Of a stretch of 21,051 nucleotides of DNA, positions 13,634 to 21,051 are shown one piece after another. Within the stretch, counting starts at the first letter, position 1. The number at the start of each line of letters is the position of its first letter. This DNA comes from an uncultured Lachnospiraceae bacterium (GTDB lineage Bacteria; Bacillota; Clostridia; Lachnospirales; Lachnospiraceae): positions 1 to 21,051 of the forward strand of contig CAJUSO010000056.1 in the NCBI GenBank assembly GCA_910588965.1. The letters run 5' to 3'. The notes beneath the pieces are model-generated. The model saw only the letters and a list, made by a program, of their open reading frames with translations, was not told the origin of the DNA and did no database searches. A program made the position numbers and the translations under genes.

Positions 13634-14962
13634 ATGTTTGAAGGACAGTCCATCAAAAAAACAAAGCTCTGCACGGAAATCCTATCTGGCTGCAGGGCAG
13701 AGTTATATCTAAATATGCGTTTTTTGGACGTTGCGCTCCACAGCCTTGCATTTGGGCCAACAATGGCAGTTCCTGCGACAGCAACGGACGGCAACGTGTT
13801 TTTCTATAACCCAGAGTTCCTCATCCAGCAGTACAAAATTGGCAATGTCCCTGTGAACCGCGGCTACCTCCACAGCCTCTTCCATTGCCTGTTTGCCCAT
13901 ATGTGGAATGCTTGCGGCCATAAGGATGCCTCCCTGTGGAACCTGGCCTGCGATATTGCCGTGGAGCATACGATAGACGGGCTGCCCTGCCGCTGCCTGC
14001 GTACCCCTCCCAAACCCTACCGCAGGGCTGTCTATGAGGGGCTTATGAAAAAAATCCCTGTTATCCACGGGGAAGGCGTGTTCCGCCTGCTGCAGGAAGC
14101 TAAGCCAGATATCCGCATAATCGCGCGCCTGGTACGGGAATTTACGGTAGACAGCCATGAATTTTGGGAAACAGAGGGCACAAATCCCCCATCCCCCATG
14201 GAACACCAGAGCCGCTGGCAGGACATAAAAGAGAAGATGGAAGTGGAACTGGATCTTTTTTCCAAAGAGGCGGCAGAGGGTTCCAAAGGGCTTTTGGGGC
14301 AGCTCCGGGTGGAGAACCGAAAACGCTATGATTACCGTTCCTTTTTGAAAAAATTCTGTGTCCTAAAGGAAGAGATGCAGGTGGATTTAGACAGCTTTGA
14401 CTATATTTTTTACCACTATGGCATGGAACTGTATGGCAATATGCCCCTGATTGAGCACCAGGAAACAAGGGAAATACAGAAAATAGAAGATTTTGTGATT
14501 GCCATTGATACTTCTATGTCCTGCAAAGCCAGCCTGGTACAGAAGTTTTTGGAAGAAACGTACAGCATTTTAAGCCAATCGGAATCCTTTTACCGGAAAT
14601 TCCGCATCCATATCATACAGTGCGACGAGCGGGTGCAGTCTGACGTAGTGGTGGAAAGCCAAAAGCAGCTTTCAGCCTATATGGAAAGGTTTCAGGTCAA
14701 GGGGATGGGAGGGACCGATTTTCGTCCCGTATTCCAGTATGTGGAGAAGCTTTTGGCAGAAAAAAGCTTCCGCAAGCTGCGGGGACTGGTTTATTTTACC
14801 GATGGGTACGGGGTATATCCCTTGAAAAAGCCTCCCTATGACACGGCTTTTGTGTTTTTCCGGGAGGATTACCAGGATGTGGATGTGCCGCCTTGGGCAA
14901 TCAAGCTCATCCTGGGTGAAAATGATATACGGGAAAGCAGGGAAGGGCAGACGCGCCAATAG
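13634..14962 (+). CDS. VWA-like protein with DUF2201-type N-terminal domain
   Basis: The protein has 442 residues. The N-terminal part resembles the putative metallopeptidase (DUF2201) domain, with H80-S-L-F-H84 then H89, followed by the LWNLACDIAVEH helix. The family motif is HExxH, but here the Glu is Ser81, so peptidase activity is doubtful although the His ligands remain. The C-terminal part is a VWA fold with a complete MIDAS: DTSMS (Asp292, Ser294, Ser296), Thr361 in GMGGTDF and Asp390 in YFTDGYG. The start at 13634 follows AGGAGGGG by about 9 nt. A TTG at 13610 would include that site in the coding region. The gene ends 19 nt before the MoxR-type ATPase, the usual partner of such VWA proteins. 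Confidence 0.82.
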   Translation: MFEGQSIKKTKLCTEILSGCRAELYLNMRFLDVALHSLAFGPTMAVPATATDGNVFFYNPEFLIQQYKIGNVPVNRGYLHSLFHCLFAHMWNACGHKDASLWNLACDIAVEHTIDGLPCRCLRTPPKPYRRAVYEGLMKKIPVIHGEGVFRLLQEAKPDIRIIARLVREFTVDSHEFWETEGTNPPSPMEHQSRWQDIKEKMEVELDLFSKEAAEGSKGLLGQLRVENRKRYDYRSFLKKFCVLKEEMQVDLDSFDYIFYHYGMELYGNMPLIEHQETREIQKIEDFVIAIDTSMSCKASLVQKFLEETYSILSQSESFYRKFRIHIIQCDERVQSDVVVESQKQLSAYMERFQVKGMGGTDFRPVFQYVEKLLAEKSFRKLRGLVYFTDGYGVYPLKKPPYDTAFVFFREDYQDVDVPPWAIKLILGENDIRESREGQTRQ

Positions 14963-14981
14963 AATGGAGGCAAAAGGTTAG

Positions 14982-16541
14982 ATGGATATCAAGCGGACAA
15001 AGGAAGAGATAAAAAATACCATTGAGGCATACTTGGAAAAGGATGGGTTGGGGGAATACGAAATCCCCTCCATCCGGCAGCGCCCTATATTTTTGCTGGG
15101 CTCCCCAGGGATTGGGAAAACGCAGATTATGGAGCAGGTTGCAAAGGAATGCGGGATTGCCCTGGTAGCCTATACGATTACCCACCATACCCGGCAGAGC
15201 GCCATTGGCCTGCCGTTTATTTCCAAGAAACAATATGGCGGGGAAGAGTATGCCGTAACAGAGTATACCATGAGCGAAATTGTAGGCGCAATCTATCAGA
15301 AAATGGAACGGACAGGCCTTAAGGAAGGGATTCTTTTCATAGATGAGATTAACTGCGTGTCAGAGACATTGGCGCCGGCAATGCTGCAGTTTTTACAGTA
15401 TAAGTCCTTTGGCAACCATAAAATCCCCGAAGGGTGGGTAATTGTTGCCGCAGGGAATCCCCCGGAGTACAATAAGTCTGTCCGGGAATTTGACGTAGCC
15501 ACCATGGACCGTGTGAAAAAGATAGAGGTGGAGGCTGAGTTTGGCGTATGGAAGGAATACGCATACCAACAGGGGCTCCATGGCGCGGTGATATCCTACC
15601 TGAATGCCAGGAAACAAAACCTCTACCAAATGGAAACTACGGTGGATGGCAGGAATTTTGCCACCCCAAGGGGCTGGGAAGACCTGTCAGATTTTATCCA
15701 TGTCTATGAAAAGCTAGGGAAGGCCGTAGACCGGGAAGTGATTGGGCAGTATATCCAGTTTCCCAAGATTGCAAAGGATTTTGCCAATTACCTGGAATTA
15801 TATTATAAATACCAGGCGGATTATCAGATGGAGGAGATTTTCAAAGGGCATCTAGATGAAATCCTGCTGAAAAAGATTGCCCATGCCGCCTTTGACGAGA
15901 GGCTCAGCGTCCTGGGGCTGATCCTGTCACGGGTCAATGAATCCCTAAAGCAGGCAGTGCAGCAGGAATGGCAGATGGAACAGCTGCAGTCTTATCTGGC
16001 AGAATTTAAGGCGCTGGCCGGGGTGTCCGGGGAAAGCAAAGGGCACAGCGGGGAAGAGGGCTTTGGAGAGGGCGGCCAGCAGAAGCAGGATGCCCAGGAG
16101 GTTTTTGGCGGCGTATGCCAAAAGCTAGCTTCCGAATATGAAAGGAAAAAGAAAGCAGAGCTGTTAAGCCGGGAAGAAGGGGCACAGTACCGCAGGCTGC
16201 TGCAAACCATGGAACGGTTTGCCCAAACCCTGAAGCTGGAGGGGATTATGGGCAGGGAGGCGGCCTTGGAACGGTTAAAAGAGCTGTTTGCGGCAGAAAA
16301 TGAAACCTATGGGCACAAGCAGGAGGAGGCGTCTGCTACCCTGGAATATGCGTTTGATTTTTTGGAAGGGGCATTTGGCAGCAGCCAGGAAATGGTCCTG
16401 TTTCTTACAGAACTTAATTCCAACTATGACAGCGTAAGATTCCTGCAGGGCTGCGGCTGCCCCCGGTATTACCAATATAACCAGGAGCTGCTCTTTGATG
16501 AAAAGAGGAAGAAGCTGTTAGCAAAGCTGGAAGAAATATAA
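14982..16541 (+). CDS. MoxR-type AAA+ ATPase
   Basis: The protein has 519 residues. The AAA+ core lies in residues 28-260, with Walker A GSPGIGKT (40-47), Walker B ILFIDE (117-122), sensor-1 Asn159 in VAAGNPP and a likely arginine finger, Arg177, in MDRVKK. The later TPRGWEDLSDF segment suits the sensor-2/lid region. The C-terminal 250 residues are helical and carry a low-complexity Gly/Glu/Gln-rich linker near 345-370. MoxR ATPases work as hexameric chaperones that load or remodel targets with VWA-domain partners; here the partner is the gene 19 nt upstream. The target is unknown. GGAGG lies about 11 nt before the ATG. Confidence 0.85.
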   Translation: MDIKRTKEEIKNTIEAYLEKDGLGEYEIPSIRQRPIFLLGSPGIGKTQIMEQVAKECGIALVAYTITHHTRQSAIGLPFISKKQYGGEEYAVTEYTMSEIVGAIYQKMERTGLKEGILFIDEINCVSETLAPAMLQFLQYKSFGNHKIPEGWVIVAAGNPPEYNKSVREFDVATMDRVKKIEVEAEFGVWKEYAYQQGLHGAVISYLNARKQNLYQMETTVDGRNFATPRGWEDLSDFIHVYEKLGKAVDREVIGQYIQFPKIAKDFANYLELYYKYQADYQMEEIFKGHLDEILLKKIAHAAFDERLSVLGLILSRVNESLKQAVQQEWQMEQLQSYLAEFKALAGVSGESKGHSGEEGFGEGGQQKQDAQEVFGGVCQKLASEYERKKKAELLSREEGAQYRRLLQTMERFAQTLKLEGIMGREAALERLKELFAAENETYGHKQEEASATLEYAFDFLEGAFGSSQEMVLFLTELNSNYDSVRFLQGCGCPRYYQYNQELLFDEKRKKLLAKLEEI

Positions 16542-16629
16542 GGTTAAGAAAGAAACAAAGGGCTTATTGGGGCATAAAAAGAAAGCATTTACATAAGCTG
16601 AAAAGAAGAGATATGATAGAAGGAAGCTT

Positions 16630-17475
16630 ATGTCTGCAATTATTTTGAAAAAATACCATGGCCTTGGAAATGACTATCTGGTGCTGGATCCGAATAAGAG
16701 CCAGCTTGAGCCGCGCAAGAGGAACATCGAAATGCTGTGCAGCAGGAATTTTGGGGTTGGGGCAGACGGGCTGCTGTATGGCCCTATCCTGGAAAGGGAG
16801 GGGATCCGCCTGCGGATTTTCAACCCAGATGGCCAAGAAGCAGAAGAGAGCGGCAATGGCGTGCGCATTTTCGCAAAATATTTATTGGATGAAGGGTATA
16901 TAAATGCACAGAAATTCAACCTGCATACCCTGGGAGGGCAGGTAGGGATTGAGTTTTTGGACGAAGAAGGGGGAACGATGCGGGTGGACATGGGTAAGCC
17001 TGCCTATGCCGGCAATCAAATGCCCTTGTCCGGCTTGGAAGGCGAAGTGGTGAATACCCACCTCCGTTTCCATGGCAATGACTACAATACCACTTGCCTG
17101 TCCATCGGAAACCCTAACTGTGTGATTATGATGGAAGAAATAACGCCCCAGAAGGCAAAAACATTGGGTCCTTATGTGGAAGGCGCAGCCTATTTCCCCA
17201 ACCGTATCAATATGCAGCTGTGCAAGGTGATAGACCGGGAAAACCTGGCGATTGAAATCTATGAGCGCGGCGCAGGCTATACGTTAGCTTCCGGCACGGG
17301 GGCATGCGCAGCAGCAGCGGCGGCAAAACGGATGGGCCTGGTAGATGGGAAAGTAACCGTGCATATGCAGGGCGGGAGCCTGTCTATCGAGATGGGGGAA
17401 GACGGGAGCATTTACATGACAGGGACCGTGGAGGAAATCGGTACATTTACTTTAGGGGAAAAGTTCTTCGGATAG
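16630..17475 (+). CDS. dapF: Diaminopimelate epimerase-like protein with Cys-to-Ser at the first catalytic position
   Basis: This 281-residue protein has a two-lobed PLP-independent epimerase fold. DapF interconverts LL- and meso-diaminopimelate for lysine and peptidoglycan. Asn14 (GLGNDYLV), Asn65 (FNPDG), Asn161 (IGNPNC), Asn191 and Glu212-Arg213 (YERGAG), which hold the substrate's amino and carboxyl groups, are present. The second catalytic Cys is Cys226 in SGTGACA. The first Cys, normally in CGNGxR, is replaced by Ser74 in ESGNGVR, and the usual GAGET is GAGYT. This may be a tolerated variant within the family or a racemase with other specificity. The start at 16630 has AAGGAAG upstream. 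It follows the ATPase gene by 88 nt and may be co-transcribed with it. Confidence 0.88.
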   Translation: MSAIILKKYHGLGNDYLVLDPNKSQLEPRKRNIEMLCSRNFGVGADGLLYGPILEREGIRLRIFNPDGQEAEESGNGVRIFAKYLLDEGYINAQKFNLHTLGGQVGIEFLDEEGGTMRVDMGKPAYAGNQMPLSGLEGEVVNTHLRFHGNDYNTTCLSIGNPNCVIMMEEITPQKAKTLGPYVEGAAYFPNRINMQLCKVIDRENLAIEIYERGAGYTLASGTGACAAAAAAKRMGLVDGKVTVHMQGGSLSIEMGEDGSIYMTGTVEEIGTFTLGEKFFG

Positions 17476-17676
17476 CGGCGGGCAGATGGTTTGCAGGATC
17501 CCTGCCAGCTTTATGCGGGGCTTTTGTCGCCCTCCGGTATCTGCAGCAGATGCGGGATATGGATGATAGCTCCGTTTCTGGCATATCCCGCCGGCATAGG
17601 ACAGCTCCATAGGCTTTACACGGTTACTTTGTGGGGAATGGCTGCTCCGGCTGTCCTACGGCCGGTTTCACAGTAT
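17476..17676. other. Gene-free stretch dense in inverted repeats
   Basis: No ORF here looks real. Four perfect dyads follow one another: GCAGG-ATC-CCTGC (17493-17505), ATCTGC-A-GCAGAT (17539-17551), GCGGGATATG (17552-17561) with CATATCCCGC (17582-17591), and TAGGACAGC (17597-17605) with GCTGTCCTA (17650-17658). The last is extended by flanking CCGGC/GCCGG. The stretch lies between the ends of two convergent genes. It could be a structured 3' UTR, a bidirectional terminator lacking T tracts, a small RNA or a relic of a mobile palindromic element. Confidence 0.5.
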
Positions 17677-18345
17677 TTATGAAATTTTCTGCAGCTTGCT
17701 GCTATGTTCCGTTACTACATTTTTTAAGATGGAGATATCTTGTTTCATTGTTTCATAAGTTTCGGTACTATCTTTATATCTGGTGTATGTAGATATGTAA
17801 CAGGATTCTATGGTATTCAGCCGCGGCAGGATTACATTTTCTTGTGTAAGTTCAATCTTTTTCACCCTATCTTTTACTTCACGAAGTTCCATTTTTACGC
17901 CTTGGAGGTCGTCCTTCACGCCCTGAAGGTCGTCCTTCACGCCCTGAAGGTCATCCTTTACGTTCTGAAGGTCATCCTTTACGTTCTGAAGGTCATCCTT
18001 TACAGCTTGGAGTTCAAGTTTCACGCCTTGGAGGTCGTCCTTTACGTTCTGAAGGTCATCCTTCACGGCTTGGAGTTCTAATTTCATATCCTGTAGGTCG
18101 TCCTTCACGGTTTGGAGTTCAAGTTTCACGCCCTGAAGGCCATCCTTTACGCCTTGTAGGCCATCCTTTACGCCCTGTAGGTCATCCTTTATGGTTTGGA
18201 TTTCTAGTTTTACGCCCTGAAGGCCGCCTTTCACGCCTTGTAGGTCATCCTTTATGTCCCTGGTATCGTTTTTGATTTCCTGGAGTTCTTTCTGGATAGG
18301 GCTAAGCATATTAGATATGGAAAATAACAGTTTATTGTCTGTCAT
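17677..18345 (-). CDS. Heptad-repeat coiled-coil protein
   Basis: The protein has 222 residues. After an 18-residue head, about 20 consecutive heptads run from residue 19 to 158, mostly DDLQGVK, DDLQNVK, DGLQGVK and LELQAVK, with hydrophobic L and V at a/d-type positions. This predicts one uninterrupted parallel coiled coil about 20 nm long. The last 64 residues (ILPRLNTIESCYISTYTRYK onward) look like a capping region. There is no signal peptide or membrane segment. The start has AAAGGGGTG upstream and a good promoter. It is convergent with dapF and divergent from cysK, and probably monocistronic. The family is unknown to me; a scaffold, phage-related or cytoskeletal role would be a guess. 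Confidence 0.75.
   Translation of the reverse strand: MTDNKLLFSISNMLSPIQKELQEIKNDTRDIKDDLQGVKGGLQGVKLEIQTIKDDLQGVKDGLQGVKDGLQGVKLELQTVKDDLQDMKLELQAVKDDLQNVKDDLQGVKLELQAVKDDLQNVKDDLQNVKDDLQGVKDDLQGVKDDLQGVKMELREVKDRVKKIELTQENVILPRLNTIESCYISTYTRYKDSTETYETMKQDISILKNVVTEHSSKLQKIS
17872..18291 (-). repeat. 21-bp tandem repeats encoding heptads
   Basis: About 20 copies of a degenerate 21-bp unit lie end to end. The plus-strand reading of a typical copy starts GGTCGTCCTTCACGCCCTG. Several neighbouring copies are nearly identical, such as those at about 17909-17990, which points to recent unit gain or loss. Because the unit is 21 bp, changes in copy number keep the reading frame. Confidence 0.85.
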
Positions 18346-18390
18346 GGTATCACCCCTTTACGATTATGTATATGGTGTCTGGCTTCCTAT

Positions 18391-18419
18391 AGTATACCAC
18401 AAAGTAGGTGTAAAGTCTA
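18391..18419 (-). promoter_or_regulatory. Promoter of the coiled-coil gene
   Basis: On the minus strand, TAGACT (18419-18414), a 17-nt spacer and TATACT (18396-18391) with a TG extended -10 lie about 46 nt before the ATG at 18345. Confidence 0.6.
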
Positions 18420-18597
18420 TGGAATTGTCAATGTACGGCGGGGCATATGTTTCTGGATTTGCTGGATGGGAATCCATCCCAGACGTCTATTTAGACATGG
18501 AGTATTCATCCATGCCTTTACTTTACAATATTTTCCTGGTTTATGCAAGCAGTATTTTTGGGTATGGGATTGCAGTTATGGCAGGGATAAAATATAG
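18420..18597. other. Intergenic stretch with short dyads between divergent promoters
   Basis: No gene is supported here. Three small palindromes lie upstream of the cysK promoter: GGATGG-GAAT-CCATCC (18464-18479), AGACGTCT (18481-18488) and CATGGA-GTATTCA-TCCATG (18496-18514). They could be regulator sites for the sulfur genes, but no known operator is recognised. Confidence 0.3.
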
Positions 18598-18626
18598 TTG
18601 ACAGATAGGAAATATATGTATATAAT
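18598..18626 (+). promoter_or_regulatory. Consensus sigma-A promoter of cysK-metY
   Basis: TTGACA (18598-18603), a 17-nt spacer and TATAAT (18621-18626) match the consensus exactly. The start is expected near 18633, giving a leader of about 38 nt before the cysK ATG at 18671. That is too short for an S-box or T-box. Confidence 0.9.
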
Positions 18627-18670
18627 CAAAAAAACAGGGCATGCTAATAGAATTAGGAAAGGAGCATATT

Positions 18671-19603
18671 ATGCCAAATATTTATCAAGGGACATTGGGG
18701 CTGATTGGGAATACCCCTTTGGTGGAATTAGGGAATATAGAGAAGGAACTAGGGTTAAAAGCGGTTATTTTGGCCAAACTGGAGTATTTCAACCCGGCTG
18801 GCAGCGTAAAGGACAGGATTGCGAAGGCTATGATTGAGGACGCGGAAAGAAAAGGGCTTCTGAAGGAGGGCTCTGTGATAATAGAACCCACATCCGGAAA
18901 TACAGGGATTGGCTTGGCGTCCATTGCAGCGGCGAAGGGCTACCGTATAATCCTTACCATGCCAGAGACTATGAGCATGGAACGGCGGAATATCCTGAAG
19001 GCATATGGCGCGGAGCTTGTGCTGACAGAGGGATTAAAGGGGATGAAGGGAGCCATTGCCAAGGCAGAGGAGCTTTCCAAGGAAATCCCTGGCAGCTTTA
19101 TCCCAGGCCAGTTTGGGAATCCTGCAAACCCGGCTGTCCATAAAGAGACGACCGGCCCGGAAATCTGGAGGGACACAGATGGGAAGGTAGATTATTTTGT
19201 GGCTGGCGTAGGGACGGGAGGGACCATAACAGGCGCTGGGGAATACCTGAAATCCCAGAACCCGGCAATTAAGGTGGCTGCGGTAGAGCCGGCCAGTTCC
19301 CCAGTCCTGTCCGAAGGGAAGGGCGGATCCCATAAAATCCAGGGGATTGGCGCAGGGTTTGTGCCAGAGGTATTGAACACAGAGGTATATGATGAAATCA
19401 TCCAAGTAGGCAATGAGGATGCCTTCCAGATGGGGAAGCTTCTTGCCAAAAAGGAAGGCGTGCTGGTTGGGATATCTTCCGGGGCAGCCCTGCATGCGGC
19501 AATCCAGATTGCAAAACGGCCGGGAAATGAAGGAAAGACAATTGTGGCGCTGCTGCCGGATACCGGGGATAGGTATTATTCTACGCCCCTTTTTACAGAA
19601 TAA
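18671..19603 (+). CDS. cysK: Cysteine synthase A (O-acetylserine sulfhydrylase)
   Basis: This 310-residue fold-type II PLP enzyme makes cysteine from O-acetylserine and sulfide. Lys47 in NPAGSVKDR binds PLP. TSGNTG (74-79) is the substrate-carboxylate loop, GVGTGGTITG is the phosphate-binding loop, and the C-terminal GISSGAA carries the Ser near the PLP ring nitrogen. Its length is typical of CysK. The ATG at 18671 is preferred because AAAGGAG lies 6 nt upstream and the protein then starts just before the conserved IYQGTLGLIGNTPL. An in-frame ATG at 18641 lies close to the transcript start. It is the first gene of a two-gene sulfur operon, with metY 48 nt downstream. Confidence 0.95.
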   Translation: MPNIYQGTLGLIGNTPLVELGNIEKELGLKAVILAKLEYFNPAGSVKDRIAKAMIEDAERKGLLKEGSVIIEPTSGNTGIGLASIAAAKGYRIILTMPETMSMERRNILKAYGAELVLTEGLKGMKGAIAKAEELSKEIPGSFIPGQFGNPANPAVHKETTGPEIWRDTDGKVDYFVAGVGTGGTITGAGEYLKSQNPAIKVAAVEPASSPVLSEGKGGSHKIQGIGAGFVPEVLNTEVYDEIIQVGNEDAFQMGKLLAKKEGVLVGISSGAALHAAIQIAKRPGNEGKTIVALLPDTGDRYYSTPLFTE

Positions 19604-19651
19604 TAGGCGGCAGGTTTTCGGCGGCCTCTGATAGCAGAAAGGAAAAGGGAC

Positions 19652-20977
19652 ATGGGAAAAAAGATTACAAGGGAAAATAGGGACTTTAAATTCGAGACAT
19701 TGCAATTGCATGTGGGGCAGGAGGCGCCAGACCCAGTGACGGATGCCAGGGCAGTGCCAATCTACCAGACATCTTCTTACGTTTTCTCCAATAGCAGCCA
19801 TGCAGCAGCGCGGTTCGGGCTGTCAGATGCAGGCAATATTTATGGGCGGCTTACAAATCCGACCCAAGATGTATTTGAGAAAAGGATGGCTGCCTTAGAA
19901 GGAGGGGTAGCGGCTCTGGCTGTGGCGTCCGGCGCGGCCGCTATTACATATGTGTTTGAGAACTTGGCGCAGAATGGCAGCCACATCGTATCTGCCCAAA
20001 ATATCTATGGGGGGACTTATAACCTGCTGGCGCATACGCTCCCCCAGTATGGCATAACAGCGGCATTTGTGGATGTTTTCCAGGAAGAGGAAGTGGAAGC
20101 AGCCATCCAGGAGAATACCAAGGCCATTTTTATCGAGACCCTGGGCAACCCAAATTCAGATGTGGTGGATATCGAGTCGGTTGCCAAAATTGCACACAGG
20201 CATAAAATCCCCCTGGTGGTGGATAATACCTTTGCGACCCCTTACCTGGTGCGCCCGATTTCTTATGGGGCGGATATCGTGGTGCATTCTGCCACGAAAT
20301 TTATTGGGGGTCATGGCACGGCAATCGGCGGCGTGATTGTAGACGGAGGGAACTTTGACTGGGAGGCTTCGGGGAAATTCCCATCCCTCACAGAGCCCAA
20401 TCCCAGCTACCATGGCATCAGTTTTACCAAAGCGGCGGGGGCAGCGGCATTTGTGGCAAAAATCCGGGCAATCCTACTGCGTGATACCGGGGCGGCATTG
20501 TCCCCCTTCCATGCATTCCTTTTCCTGCAGGGGCTGGAAACCCTGTCCCTGCGTGTGGAACGCCATGTGGAAAATGCCTTAAAGGTGGCAAGGTATTTAA
20601 ACAGCCATCCCCAGGTGGAGGCGGTGCATCATCCTTCCGTTACGGAAGATGAGAGGCAGAAGGAACTGTATAAGAAGTATTTCCCCAAAGGCGGCGGCTC
20701 TATCTTTACCTTTGAAATCAAAGGGGATGGACAGAAGGCCATGGATTTCATAGATAACTTGGAACTGTTTTCCCTCTTGGCTAATGTGGCGGACGTAAAA
20801 TCCCTGGTCATCCATCCGGCCACTACGACCCATAGCCAATGCACGGAAGAGGAACTGTCCAGGCAGGGCATAAAACACACCACCATCCGCCTGTCCATCG
20901 GGACGGAGCATATTGACGACATTATCCAGGATTTAGAGGAGGCCTTCCTGGCAGTGGGGGATCCAGATGCCCCATAG
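19652..20977 (+). CDS. metY: O-acetylhomoserine aminocarboxypropyltransferase (O-acetylhomoserine sulfhydrylase)
   Basis: This 441-residue fold-type I enzyme of the Cys/Met-metabolism PLP family makes homocysteine from O-acetylhomoserine and sulfide. The length of about 430-440 (longer than MetB/MetC at about 380) and the opening FETLQLHVGQEAPDPVTDAR are typical of MetY. YGRLTNPTQ (PLP-phosphate Tyr and Arg), VDNTFATPYL (the Asp that contacts the ring nitrogen) and Lys216 in HSATKFIGGHG are all present. SLVIHPATTTHSQ and TIRLSIGTEHIDDI close the C-terminal domain. GAAAGGAAAAGGG precedes the ATG. With CysK it lets the cell fix sulfide into both cysteine and methionine precursors. Confidence 0.94.
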   Translation: MGKKITRENRDFKFETLQLHVGQEAPDPVTDARAVPIYQTSSYVFSNSSHAAARFGLSDAGNIYGRLTNPTQDVFEKRMAALEGGVAALAVASGAAAITYVFENLAQNGSHIVSAQNIYGGTYNLLAHTLPQYGITAAFVDVFQEEEVEAAIQENTKAIFIETLGNPNSDVVDIESVAKIAHRHKIPLVVDNTFATPYLVRPISYGADIVVHSATKFIGGHGTAIGGVIVDGGNFDWEASGKFPSLTEPNPSYHGISFTKAAGAAAFVAKIRAILLRDTGAALSPFHAFLFLQGLETLSLRVERHVENALKVARYLNSHPQVEAVHHPSVTEDERQKELYKKYFPKGGGSIFTFEIKGDGQKAMDFIDNLELFSLLANVADVKSLVIHPATTTHSQCTEEELSRQGIKHTTIRLSIGTEHIDDIIQDLEEAFLAVGDPDAP

Positions 20978-21008
20978 AAAGCGGCAGGGCATGGCACAGA
21001 ATAAACGC

Positions 21009-21051
21009 ATGAATGAAAAAAACATACATTTTTTGAGTTTTTTTGTTATAT
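21009..21051 (+). CDS. Possible start of a further gene, cut by the window edge
   Basis: An ATG at 21009 opens a frame reading MNEKNIHFLSFFVI to the window end, which looks like the start of a membrane or secreted protein. The ribosome binding site is poor (CAGGG about 20 nt upstream). The A and T runs could instead belong to a weak terminator after metY. Confidence 0.25.
   Translation, partial: MNEKNIHFLSFFVI

Noticed and set aside
17872..18291. Tandem 21-bp repeats considered as a CRISPR array
   Set aside because: The units abut with no unique spacers and encode heptads in one frame. No cas genes are nearby.
18254..18601. 115-codon plus-strand ORF over the start of the coiled-coil gene
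   Set aside because: It is antisense to a better-supported gene and runs through two promoters. Its hydrophobic residues come from the complementary strand of the repeats.
18627..18670. S-box or T-box leader for cysK-metY
   Set aside because: The consensus promoter leaves a leader of only about 38 nt, too short for either element.

Overview
The window looks like a chromosomal segment of a Gram-positive clostridium, most likely a Lachnospiraceae member. The reasons are strong AGGAGG-type ribosome binding sites, near-consensus sigma-A promoters, an LTA-synthase-like sulfatase, an ABC-F ribosome-protection type ATPase, BspA-like leucine-rich repeats and the codon style. This assignment is inferred from gene content; no database search was possible.

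Region 1 (1-3300) is an accessory, partly decayed stretch, and all its genes read on the minus strand. It holds two coding remnants full of stops and shifts (1-311 and 536-860), an acidic immunity-like gene split in two at an A6 run (963-1468), a GNAT acetyltransferase (1661-2077), a 57-residue membrane protein (2188-2361), a 30-codon ORF between terminators, and a truncated NMT1/THI5-type substrate-binding lipoprotein (2791-3297). It looks more AT-rich than the rest.

Region 2 (3360-6720) holds a PHP-family phosphoesterase on the plus strand. It faces a minus-strand tRNA-Leu(CAA) across a shared bidirectional terminator. Beyond the tRNA is a minus-strand LtaS-like membrane sulfatase with an extra C-terminal IPT/TIG-like domain.

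Region 3 (6912-10534) is a compact folate operon on the plus strand: folC, folE, folP and a fused folB-folK.

Region 4 (10571-12640) is an ABC-F gene behind a leader of about 390 nt. The leader has a clear promoter, a three-codon upstream ORF (Met-Phe-Arg-stop) whose last codons sit inside a 15-bp stem, a terminator-like hairpin with a U tract, and a second 11-bp long-range stem just before the gene. This is the layout expected of translation-dependent attenuation of an antibiotic-resistance ABC-F gene, and it is the best candidate system in the window.

Region 5 (12662-17475) holds a leucine-rich-repeat protein, a VWA-like/DUF2201-like protein and a MoxR-type AAA ATPase, followed by dapF. The VWA protein lacks the Glu of the HExxH motif. 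The DapF has Ser in place of the first catalytic Cys.

Region 6 (17476-21051) begins with a 200-nt gene-free stretch packed with inverted repeats. A minus-strand coiled-coil protein built of about 20 heptads (21-bp DNA repeats) follows. A consensus promoter then drives cysK and metY (cysteine and homocysteine synthesis), and a possible next gene begins at the window edge.
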